52,703 bases of DNA, from the NCBI GenBank assembly GCA_017517745.1, contig JAFWYJ010000048.1, positions 1-52,703 on the forward strand. Reading direction: 5' to 3'. Both the position numbers and the translations under genes were made by a program. Source of the stretch: Clostridia bacterium (GTDB taxonomy: Bacteria > Bacillota > Clostridia > Oscillospirales > CAG-272). Positions 1 to 6,243 of the stretch are shown here, piece by piece; within the stretch, counting starts at the first letter, position 1; every line of letters begins with the position of its first letter. The notes under the pieces were generated by a model, which saw nothing but the letters and a program-made list of their open reading frames with translations, ran no database searches and was not told where the DNA came from.

Positions 1-326
1 AGCTGTTCTTGGTCAGATGAACCGATATGAGTGAATCGCATTTTTGTGTTATAGTAAAATTGCTCAATGAGCTTTTTATGACAGAACGCGGGAAAATCGT
101 CGGCTGAGCAAGATATCCTTGGAGACTCTTTTGCTATGCCGTACAAATCGTTCAACGTAATATTCAAAGCATCTGCAATTTGGGGAAGAAGCATCACATC
201 AGGCATCGAGATTTCCGATTCCCATTTCGATACTGCTTGGTTGGTCACACCAAGCTTTGCGCCCAATCCCTCTTGTGTTAATCCTTTTGCTTTTCTGTAT
301 TTTGCGATATTTTTTCCGATACTCAT
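1..326 (-). CDS. XRE-family helix-turn-helix regulator (partial, runs off left edge)
   Basis: The reverse strand reads open from an ATG at 326 to the window edge (108 codons) without a stop. The N-terminus begins MSIGKNIAKYRKAKGLTQ and continues with a canonical HTH_3 domain (about residues 5-60), including the AVSKWE recognition-helix signature. A GGAG ribosome binding site lies about 10 nt upstream. Residues after ~65 are not recognised and the C-terminal output domain is missing from the window. The family binds DNA as a dimer and often represses its own promoter; the inverted repeat at 378-400 fits that role. The family call is secure; the specific function is unknown. Confidence 0.88.
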   Translation of the reverse strand, partial: MSIGKNIAKYRKAKGLTQEGLGAKLGVTNQAVSKWESEISMPDVMLLPQIADALNITLNDLYGIAKESPRISCSADDFPAFCHKKLIEQFYYNTKMRFTHIGSSDQEQ

Positions 327-358
327 AGACAATTACACTCCTTTGCTTTTGTGGTTAC

Positions 359-400
359 ATTATAACACGTTTCAGCCGAAAAATGAAGATATCATTTTTC
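359..400 (-). promoter_or_regulatory. Promoter of the XRE gene with an overlapping inverted-repeat operator candidate
   Basis: Reading the minus strand, a TATAAT -10 box lies at 364-359, 32 nt upstream of the start codon. At 17 bp spacing the -35 position holds only a weak TTCATT. That position sits inside a perfect 9-bp inverted repeat, GAAAAATGA-5 nt-TCATTTTTC (378-400). An inverted repeat over the -35 of an XRE gene is the usual layout of an autoregulatory operator. The repeat and -10 are seen directly; operator function is inferred. Confidence 0.55.
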
Positions 401-442
401 GAATTAGAAAATTATTACCCAATTAAAATCGCCAAATAGTTG

Positions 443-711
443 GAAAATGCATTTCGCGGTTCGAATCTGTCTACAGACCCGAAATGCCCGAAATGCATCT
501 ACAAAATTTCGTCACTTCGCGTCCCAATCACGCCGAAGGCGTGTATATCATCCGCAACTTGTTGCGGTATATCACCAACACGAAGTGTTGTATATCATCA
601 AGCCGCAGGGAATACACGCTGGCGCGTGATGAGATACAAGGGCGGCTCTCCGCCCTTGATGATATACGCCACGCTTCGCGCGGCGATGATATGCCAAGCC
701 TGCGGCTTGGA
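443..711. repeat. Array of about seven short hairpins separated by TATATCATC / GATGATATA spacers
   Basis: Between the XRE promoter and the tRNA terminator lies a non-coding stretch. It contains palindromes at 529-543, 552-567, 576-590, 615-628, 637-658, about 667-684 and 694-710. Each has a 5-9 bp stem and short loop, and the stems differ in sequence. Spacers are nearly constant: TATATCATC or TATATCACC in the left half, and the reverse complement GATGATATA in the right half, so the whole array is roughly mirror-symmetric. The part at 443-528 adds copies of CGAAATGC. The small ORFs across it have no ribosome binding sites and are not genes. It resembles a REP/BIME-type intergenic repeat more than a CRISPR, because the spacers repeat and the palindromes vary. 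Confidence 0.7.
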
Positions 712-714
712 TAA

Positions 715-755
715 ACAAAAAGAGAACTTTTGGTAGACAAAAGTTCTCTTTTTGT
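715..755 (-). terminator. Rho-independent terminator of the tRNA operon
   Basis: A near-perfect inverted repeat (AAAAAGAGAACTTTTG, short loop, CAAAAGTTCTCTTTTT) starts immediately after the encoded CCA of tRNA-Tyr on the minus strand. The 3' arm itself supplies the U-tract. It is close to symmetric, so it could also stop plus-strand transcription. Confidence 0.85.
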
Positions 756-841
756 TGGTGGGAGATGGTGGATTCGGACCACCGAAGCTAAAAAGCAACA
801 GATTTACAGTCTGCCCCCTTTGGCCACTCGGGAAATCTCCC
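756..841 (-). tRNA. tRNA-Tyr (anticodon GTA)
   Basis: 86 nt including the encoded CCA. The acceptor stem GGGAGAT pairs with ATCTCCC, the anticodon loop reads CTGTAAA with anticodon GTA, a long class-II variable arm is present, and the TΨC arm reads GGTCCGAATCC. It is the second gene of a two-tRNA operon. Confidence 0.95.
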
Positions 842-868
842 ATATGAAGTCCACGGTGTGTGGACTTT

Positions 869-943
869 TGGAGCTGGTGAACGGAGTCGAACCATCAACC
901 TGCTGATTACAAATCAGCTGCTCTGCCATTGAGCCACACCAGC
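869..943 (-). tRNA. tRNA-Thr (anticodon TGT)
   Basis: 75 nt with encoded CCA. The acceptor GCTGGTG pairs with CACCAGC, the anticodon stem-loop is CTGATTTGTAATCAG with anticodon TGT, and the T-arm carries GGTTCGACTCC. It lies 27 nt upstream of tRNA-Tyr on the minus strand and shares its promoter at 985-1013. Confidence 0.95.
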
Positions 944-984
944 GATCTTGTTCTCTTGCGAACCGTCGCCTTCGGAACGTTGAT

Positions 985-1013
985 ATTATATCACTTTCCG
1001 TCTGTTTTGTCAA
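985..1013 (-). promoter_or_regulatory. Consensus sigma-A promoter of the tRNA-Thr/tRNA-Tyr operon
   Basis: On the minus strand a perfect TTGACA (1013-1008) is followed by 17 bp and a perfect TATAAT (990-985). The predicted start site is near 978, about 35 nt before the tRNA-Thr 5' end. Confidence 0.9.
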
Positions 1014-1084
1014 GCCTTTTTTCAAAAAAAGATTGAAAAAACTTTTATTTTTTTTATGCCCTTCCCTTTTCTCTCAAAAAGCCG

Positions 1085-1120
1085 AAAAGAGCGCCGAAAA
1101 AAACTTTCGACGCTCTTTTT
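1085..1120 (-). terminator. Terminator downstream of the SGNH hydrolase gene
   Basis: The arms AAAAGAGCG(C)CGAAA and TTTCG(A)CGCTCTTTT form a GC-containing hairpin starting 3 nt after the hydrolase stop codon, ending in a short T run on the minus strand. It closes the operon that begins at the promoter at 3683-3711. Confidence 0.75.
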
Positions 1121-1122
1121 GA

Positions 1123-2109
1123 TCATACGCTCTCCATGATCGTGCGGTACAAATTTTGGGTATAAAATCCAAAGCCGAGATCGTTGGGATGGAGGATAAA
1201 ATCCGAATAGAAGTCCGAAACATGAGGCACAAAATCCCAGCCGCGGATCAGGCGCAGATTTGGAATATCCGAGCAAAGCTCCTGCATCCGGTCATGCACG
1301 CGGTAGGCGGGGATTCCGAACGCCGTTTGTTTCTCTGGCTCTCCGAACCAAATGGGAGAGATGCCGAAAATCGTGGCGTCTGGATAAAGCTCGTGCAAAC
1401 GGCGGAAGAACGCCGGGCAATTCGTTCGGTAGGCTTCGGGAGAGGTTTTGTTCCAGTCGTTGATGCCATACGCCACTGTGATGAAATCGGGCTTTTCGGG
1501 ATCGGCATCACGCAGCATATCGGGACAAAAAACGTCTCCGCCGATGCCCTTGTTGGTCACGTCGGCATCCAACAATCTTGCCAATGCGATCGCATAGGCG
1601 TTTGAAGGATAGATGGCGTCATAGCCCTGTGTGATCGAATCTCCGAACGCGATCATTTTACGCTTGCGGTAGATCGGCTTGACGAAGGAAGCATCCTCAA
1701 GGATCACGTTGGAAACACACACGGTACGAGACCACGGGAAATAGATCTCCACGGTCTTCTCTCCATCCACGCGGAACGGAAAACTGATCTTCCCTCCCTG
1801 CATCGCGGAGTTTTCGCATCCCACGTGACGGATCATCGCACCGTTGACGTAAACGTCGAACCAAGCAAAGGCTCGACTGTACCCAACGAGCAAGGAAAAG
1901 TCAAAGGAAATTCCGGTCGCATCGGTGGAAAACGCCAGGCGAACTCCCGCCGTCGCATTGGTTTTATTGTAATAATCGGTTTGTCCCGCATCGAGATAAT
2001 ACTGTGCCTGTGCCTCGGTAAAGCGGAAGAAACGGAAATAGCCGTCGATCTCCTCCACCCGCGTAACACCTCTCGTAATCTCGCGGATCTGCTCCAAATT
2101 CAGTTTCAT
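1123..2109 (-). CDS. SGNH/GDSL-type hydrolase with an N-terminal beta-sandwich domain
   Basis: 328 aa, no signal peptide, so probably cytoplasmic. The SGNH esterase fold occupies about residues 150-328: block I is FGDSITQG (Ser158 nucleophile), the GIND motif (about 215) supplies the oxyanion-hole Asn, and Asp303/His307 (DFILHP) complete the catalytic set. The first ~145 residues look like the jelly-roll domain found before many clostridial GDSL esterases, which act on acetylated carbohydrates; the substrate here is unknown. An AUG with GAGGA upstream sets the start. It lies 106 nt after the S26-like peptidase and may be the last gene of that operon; the gap holds no plausible small gene. Confidence 0.85.
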   Translation of the reverse strand: MKLNLEQIREITRGVTRVEEIDGYFRFFRFTEAQAQYYLDAGQTDYYNKTNATAGVRLAFSTDATGISFDFSLLVGYSRAFAWFDVYVNGAMIRHVGCENSAMQGGKISFPFRVDGEKTVEIYFPWSRTVCVSNVILEDASFVKPIYRKRKMIAFGDSITQGYDAIYPSNAYAIALARLLDADVTNKGIGGDVFCPDMLRDADPEKPDFITVAYGINDWNKTSPEAYRTNCPAFFRRLHELYPDATIFGISPIWFGEPEKQTAFGIPAYRVHDRMQELCSDIPNLRLIRGWDFVPHVSDFYSDFILHPNDLGFGFYTQNLYRTIMESV

Positions 2110-2215
2110 TTCAAAATCCTCATTCTTTTATTTTCAAGGTTCACTCGGCATGAGCCACTCATACAGACGTTCTCTTGCATTCTGTCTACAAGCAAAAATT
2201 TGACGTGCAAGTGCC

Positions 2216-2668
2216 TCACGCCTTTTTTTTGCCCGAAAAAAGCTTGCGCTTGATCTTGGAACCAAGCAACCGCACCAAATGAATCGCCTTTCGCAAGGGA
2301 TAGATCGCGTGCCAGAAGGCGGCATAGCGGCGATAGCGCTTATTATGTGCCGTCACGTGGCGGTCGCCGCGATAAAACTCGGTCACAACACCGAGAATCC
2401 ACTCGTCGGGAACGATCTCCTTGACGTAGGTATTGTCACCGCGGATGATGTAATATCCGTCCTTGACACCGATGACGCGATGCAACACGTATTTCCCGTC
2501 GGGACGCTTATAAAGCGGCAGATCCCATTTGGACAGCCTCCCCTCCCCCACGGGACGGATGATCACACGGTCACGGCGGTTCCGCAGCATCGGCCGCATA
2601 CTCGCACCGACCGTGGTGCTGACGTAGTACCCCTCTTCGGCAAGCTGCTTTTCGATCGTGTTCGTCAT
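2216..2668 (-). CDS. S24/S26-family (signal-peptidase-like) protein without an N-terminal membrane anchor
   Basis: 150 aa. The serine motif GASMRPML (Ser23) is followed by RDRVII, then KYVLHRVIG and YYIIRGDN, the order of conserved boxes in S24/S26 peptidases. The second active-site position is not the plain type I signal-peptidase lysine; a His in VLHRV occupies the region, as in SipW-like enzymes. There is no N-terminal TM helix; the C-terminus is strongly basic and may sit on the membrane. The ATG overlaps the pqqD-like stop by 4 nt (ATGA), implying translational coupling. In peptide-maturation loci such proteases could remove leaders; that role is inference. Confidence 0.8.
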   Translation of the reverse strand: MTNTIEKQLAEEGYYVSTTVGASMRPMLRNRRDRVIIRPVGEGRLSKWDLPLYKRPDGKYVLHRVIGVKDGYYIIRGDNTYVKEIVPDEWILGVVTEFYRGDRHVTAHNKRYRRYAAFWHAIYPLRKAIHLVRLLGSKIKRKLFSGKKKA

Positions 2669-2931
2669 ATAAACAGCTTGCTGTTTTTCAGCGTTTCCAC
2701 AACGGCGTGAACGTCAGCCGCGGCAATCTCGCGCGAAACGTCATATTCGGCAAGCATCGCCTCCACCAGCTCCTCCTCGGTGCAGTCTTTTTCCGCCATC
2801 AGCTTCCACAAAAACGCGCCGGTTTCATTGAGCTGAATCATGCCGCGAAAGCTCTTGCTTGCCTCTCCGATCGGAACGGCGACGTAAGACGCGCCGACCT
2901 TCTGAATGGTAAAATCCTGATTGATCTGCAT
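2665..2931 (-). CDS. PqqD-family peptide chaperone (RiPP recognition element-like)
   Basis: 88 aa from the ATG at 2931, which has AGGAG 8 nt upstream; an upstream in-frame extension overlaps the HprK-like gene and is rejected. The sequence (MQINQDFTIQKVGASYVAVP, then IQLNETGAFLWKLM and a C-terminal helical part) is a typical PqqD winged-helix. The family binds leader peptides and presents them to modifying enzymes. It sits 28 nt after the HPr-kinase-like gene and overlaps the peptidase gene by 4 nt, so the three form one unit. Confidence 0.88.
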   Translation of the reverse strand: MQINQDFTIQKVGASYVAVPIGEASKSFRGMIQLNETGAFLWKLMAEKDCTEEELVEAMLAEYDVSREIAAADVHAVVETLKNSKLFI

Positions 2932-2959
2932 AATGATTTCTCCTGTTCTGATTTTTCCG

Positions 2960-3658
2960 TTAAGATTTTCGCATGGTGTTCCATGCAAGAAGTGCCGCCT
3001 CATCCGAAACGTTACATTCCAGCACGTAATACGGAACGGCGCGCACGAGCGCATCCATCAGCACGAGCTGTTGTGTCACCGATTGGCGGCTGCCGCGCAG
3101 ATAGAGCTGATGCATCAGCCTCCCGATCACGTCACTCTCCTGTGCCGGCGTGATGCGGTTCTCAATGCCTCGTTCGATAAAGCAGATCGCCGCCAAAGGC
3201 GCGGAAATGTTTTCTCCCCAATTTTCCTTGCCGTTCCAAGGGGTTCCGAATGCGGTCAGCGATCCGTCCTTCTCCAATCGGTAAAGCGGTTTATCTCCGT
3301 TGAGCACACGCGCGTTTGGGACGTTCTTGAGCCAGAGCGCGGTGTGTGTCGACTTTCCGACGCCGCTTTTCGCGGTAAAGGCATAAGCGTAGCCGTCGAC
3401 CTCGATCACCGAAGAGTGCATCAAAAAAATATTATACGCGGGCAATTGCTCGCAAATATGGCGGTAGATGCAAATGCTTTCGCAATATCCTTCGGAAAAT
3501 TCTCCGTGCTTTTGCTCCTCCAGAATCTCGTCGCTCGTAACCGATACGGTAAAGGCGACGTCCGTCCCCTCGCAGACAAAACCGTAACATTGCCGCTCAA
3601 TAAAAGAGTATCGGTTGTCGATCCCGATGCGAATTCCTGCCAACTCGATGACAAACAT
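2960..3658 (-). CDS. HPr-kinase-like P-loop protein of PqqD-associated type
   Basis: 232 aa, ATG with GAGGT upstream. The C-terminal two-thirds resemble the HprK kinase core: MHSSVIEVDG (80-89), Walker A SGVGKST (98-104), LNGDKP and GTPWNGKENWGEN. The last is typical of HprK-like proteins found next to PqqD rather than of the HPr(Ser) kinase. The N-terminal ~75 residues have no recognisable domain. Related proteins phosphorylate some lasso-type peptides; which substrate is used here is unknown. First gene of the operon driven by the promoter at 3683-3711. It is not the catabolite-control hprK, which carries an N-terminal HprK_N domain. Confidence 0.82.
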   Translation of the reverse strand: MFVIELAGIRIGIDNRYSFIERQCYGFVCEGTDVAFTVSVTSDEILEEQKHGEFSEGYCESICIYRHICEQLPAYNIFLMHSSVIEVDGYAYAFTAKSGVGKSTHTALWLKNVPNARVLNGDKPLYRLEKDGSLTAFGTPWNGKENWGENISAPLAAICFIERGIENRITPAQESDVIGRLMHQLYLRGSRQSVTQQLVLMDALVRAVPYYVLECNVSDEAALLAWNTMRKS

Positions 3659-3682
3659 AGGCTACCTCTTTCTTTTTTCTTC

Positions 3683-3711
3683 ATTTTAACACAATCCTTG
3701 CGCAATTGCAA
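3683..3711 (-). promoter_or_regulatory. Promoter of the HprK-like/PqqD/S26 operon
   Basis: On the minus strand TTGCAA (3711-3706), a 17-bp spacer and TAAAAT (3688-3683), about 25 nt upstream of the HprK-like start codon. An alternative TTGACA lies slightly further upstream (about 3723-3718) but has no suitably spaced -10. Confidence 0.6.
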
Positions 3712-3765
3712 GCCGAATTGTCAAATCCGATGCTCGCTCGGCAAAGGGTTTTCGGTCGCCGGCGG

Positions 3766-4671
3766 TCAGCCGATCTCGGCGTCGATCACCAGCGCATTGT
3801 GGTCGGAGAGAAACTCTCCGTATTTGCAACGGTTGGTTGCAGTGTAAATCATTTCGTAGGAAAGTACGTTGACCGCATCACTGACAAAGATATAGTCGAT
3901 GCGTTTGCCCTTGGGATAGGACTCGTCCTCCGCAAGCAACGTGTAGTTGGGCGCGGAACAATCCGCTTCGGTCAAGTCGGTCTTCTCGGCGATGAGAAGC
4001 GAATCGCGCAAAAGCGAGGTAAAGTTGCGATAGGTTCCGGAGTCGGACTTGGCGTTCATATCCCCCACCAAAACCACGGGACAGTCGGCAACGCCGTGGA
4101 TCTTCTCCATCCTCGCGATGATCTTGGGGATCTCGGTCACGATGACGTCGGACTGATATTCCACAATGGGAGATGCGGCATCGGAGAGGTGCGTATCAAA
4201 GAACAACAAATGCTGTCCACTTTCCCTCTCGCGAAGCATCACCCACGCGCACACACGGTCGACGCCGTTGTTGTTCGGTGTTTCCAACACCTCAAGCGAG
4301 GCGTCCTCACTGCCCGCGGCGCGTGCCAGATAAAAATGTCCGCTGTCGATCTTCTCGTATTTGCTTGTCCGATAAAAGATGTATCCGCCCTCAGCGTGCG
4401 CCTTGGTTTGCGCCCCCGTACAACCGTATTCGGGCAGCGCGGCGCAAAGACGCGTTTTCCACTCGAAATGCGTGATCTTGGTTCTGCCGTGGTGAACGCA
4501 CTCCTTGGCCTCCTGCACACCGACAACGTCGATCTGCTCGGATCGGATCATATTGGCGATCAGAGGCACGCGGCGCTCCATCGTGGAATCCACGATCTCG
4601 CCCTTGGCATTGAGGTTGGTATCCGCCACCGAAAAGCGAATGTTGAAATCCATCAGTCTCGTTTTCATCAC
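3766..4671 (-). CDS. Endonuclease/exonuclease/phosphatase (EEP) family protein
   Basis: About 301 aa, cytoplasmic. The full EEP metal-site signature is present: an N-terminal Asn (DFNIR), the Glu of VGVQEA, FFDTHLSD, VVLVGDMNAKSD, RIDYIFVSD and the terminal SDHNAL. These Mg-dependent phosphodiesterases range from AP endonucleases to sphingomyelinases and sugar-phosphate phosphatases; the substrate cannot be named. The start is GTG at 4671 or ATG at 4668 behind AAAGGAG. It lies 41 nt after the membrane protein gene and may share its transcript. A distant relative lies at 29889-30785. Confidence 0.85.
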   Translation of the reverse strand: MMKTRLMDFNIRFSVADTNLNAKGEIVDSTMERRVPLIANMIRSEQIDVVGVQEAKECVHHGRTKITHFEWKTRLCAALPEYGCTGAQTKAHAEGGYIFYRTSKYEKIDSGHFYLARAAGSEDASLEVLETPNNNGVDRVCAWVMLRERESGQHLLFFDTHLSDAASPIVEYQSDVIVTEIPKIIARMEKIHGVADCPVVLVGDMNAKSDSGTYRNFTSLLRDSLLIAEKTDLTEADCSAPNYTLLAEDESYPKGKRIDYIFVSDAVNVLSYEMIYTATNRCKYGEFLSDHNALVIDAEIG

Positions 4672-4712
4672 AAATCACACTCCTTTCTGAGCGTTCGTGT
4701 CTATTTTTCGGA

Positions 4713-5447
4713 TCACGGTGCCCGAAAATTGACAATTGCGTAATACAACTCCTTAAATTCTTCATAGGTTGCCTCGTTCGAGGAAGCGCCCCAAACGTAG
4801 GAACGCGGAAAAACGATCAGCGTGTCGGCGGGCAGAACCTTCAGGGCGTCGTAATATTGATACAGCGCGGTGTCTCCGAGTCGGATCGCGCAATCGCGAT
4901 AGGCTCCGGTCGGTGTTTCCTCGAAAAGTTCACTCAGCGGGACTGCCACCTCCCCGAGATTACGTTGCTCAAAAACGTATTCGCTCACCAGCCAAACGCC
5001 TGCCTCGCCCGTCATGGCATAGGTGCCGAAATTGGAAAGATTTTCGTTGGAAAGATGCTTGGCACTGTTGAGGGCATAAAGATCGACGTTTCCTTGCGCG
5101 TCAGTGAATTTCGGACGCAGCTCCTCCTCAGGATGGACTGAAAAGGTTGCCAGCATGACCTCGGTCTGTTGACGCTTGCCGTCGACCGTCTTTTCGGGCG
5201 CGACCGCCTCAAAGACCTCGATCACGCGCGCTCTTTCTTCCTCGTTCATCGTGTAGTTTCCGGCATACGCCAACGTGACGTCGCCCACATTCTTGGTCGC
5301 ACACTGCGCAAAGCAGATCAGACTCACGATGAGAAAAAAGGCGACGATGATGACAGGCCATTTATAGTGATACCAAAAATTATCCAGCCATTTCAAAAAG
5401 CGGTTTTCAATGACGATCTCTCCCGCCTGATTTTTTTCGTGTTTCAA
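4713..5447 (-). CDS. Single-pass membrane protein of unknown function
   Basis: 244 aa from a TTG start that has AAAGGAG 6 nt upstream; no ATG fits. A basic, aromatic N-terminus (LDNFWYHYKW) leads into one TM helix at about 31-49, then a ~190-residue extracytoplasmic domain. No catalytic motif is visible. It follows the orphan winged-helix regulator by 21 nt, so co-transcription is likely, and it may act as a sensor or target for that regulator (inference). Confidence 0.7.
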   Translation of the reverse strand: MKHEKNQAGEIVIENRFLKWLDNFWYHYKWPVIIVAFFLIVSLICFAQCATKNVGDVTLAYAGNYTMNEEERARVIEVFEAVAPEKTVDGKRQQTEVMLATFSVHPEEELRPKFTDAQGNVDLYALNSAKHLSNENLSNFGTYAMTGEAGVWLVSEYVFEQRNLGEVAVPLSELFEETPTGAYRDCAIRLGDTALYQYYDALKVLPADTLIVFPRSYVWGASSNEATYEEFKELYYAIVNFRAP

Positions 5448-5468
5448 AGCAAGCTCCTTTCCGATACG

Positions 5469-6080
5469 CTACGGTATCATATATCCCTTTCCCCTCACGG
5501 TTTGGATCAGCCTTTGCGGGCAAACAGTCTCCAGCTTTCTTCGCAGATAGCAAATGTAAACATCAGTCTTATTTGCCGACGATTCTCCGATGCAAACCGA
5601 CAATGCCTGTCGGGAAACGGGAGTCCCGCGGTTCTTCAAAAGACAACCGATCACCGCGCTCTCACGCGGAGTGAGCGCGATTTTTTGCCCGTCGATCGAC
5701 AAAACCGACCGTTTGGCATCCAGCAAGAGCCGCGTCTGTCGCGCGGGGGCTTCGGCAGACAGCAACGCCGTACCGTCAACCTCCCCAAGCACCTCGCGGC
5801 GCAACAGCCGCATCTCAAACGGGCGGTGCAAAATCATCGAGCAGAGACGGCGGGTTCCGTCATCGGCAAGCGCCGCACCGCGGGTGAAGCCGATCATTCG
5901 CCCGTAAGAGGCGGCATCGGGTGCCGCGGCACTGTCCAGATCCAGCAGAGCCACCTCCGAGAAAACCTCTCGGTTCGGATGCTTCAGCGTGATCACGCTC
6001 ATATTTCTCGTCAAGAACTCCAACTCGAGCATACGCGCAAAAACGGCATCGCCCGAATAGATCGCGATCTGACACTTCAT
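5469..6080 (-). CDS. OmpR-type winged-helix regulator with a degenerate receiver domain
   Basis: 203 aa from the ATG at 6080, chosen because GGAGGAG sits 7 nt upstream; an ATG 12 nt earlier has no such site. The C-terminal Trans_reg_C domain (about 105-203) is clear: ALTPRESAVIGCLLKNRG, KTDVYICYLRRKLE, IQTVRGKGYMI. The N-terminal ~90 residues follow a receiver outline, with a possible phospho-acceptor in ALLDLDSA, but lack the paired acidic residues after strand 1 and a clear conserved Lys. No histidine kinase lies nearby. It may work without phosphorylation. Confidence 0.8.
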   Translation of the reverse strand: MKCQIAIYSGDAVFARMLELEFLTRNMSVITLKHPNREVFSEVALLDLDSAAAPDAASYGRMIGFTRGAALADDGTRRLCSMILHRPFEMRLLRREVLGEVDGTALLSAEAPARQTRLLLDAKRSVLSIDGQKIALTPRESAVIGCLLKNRGTPVSRQALSVCIGESSANKTDVYICYLRRKLETVCPQRLIQTVRGKGYMIP

Positions 6081-6243
6081 GCTCTCCTCCATGTGTCGGA
6101 AAATCTCATCCGGGGTTGCTTCCCCGCCTGTGTAAAGGTCTCAAAGCCCACCACCAATCGGGATCCCATTGGTAATCGGCTTTGGGGCGGGAAGAAAAGC
6201 CCTGTGTATTCAAGGCTTCCCCTCCCGCTTGCAAGGGTGAATT

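Noticed and set aside
529-711. CRISPR array
   Set aside because: Repeated units are short and palindromic with variable stems, and the constant part is only 9 bp; there are no unique 30-bp spacers and no cas genes.
756-943. tRNA-linked attachment site or integrated element
   Set aside because: No integrase and no repeat of the tRNA 3' ends in the flanking sequence.
2932-3054. N-terminal extension of the PqqD protein
   Set aside because: It overlaps the HprK-like coding region and has no homology; the ATG at 2931 has a proper AGGAG.
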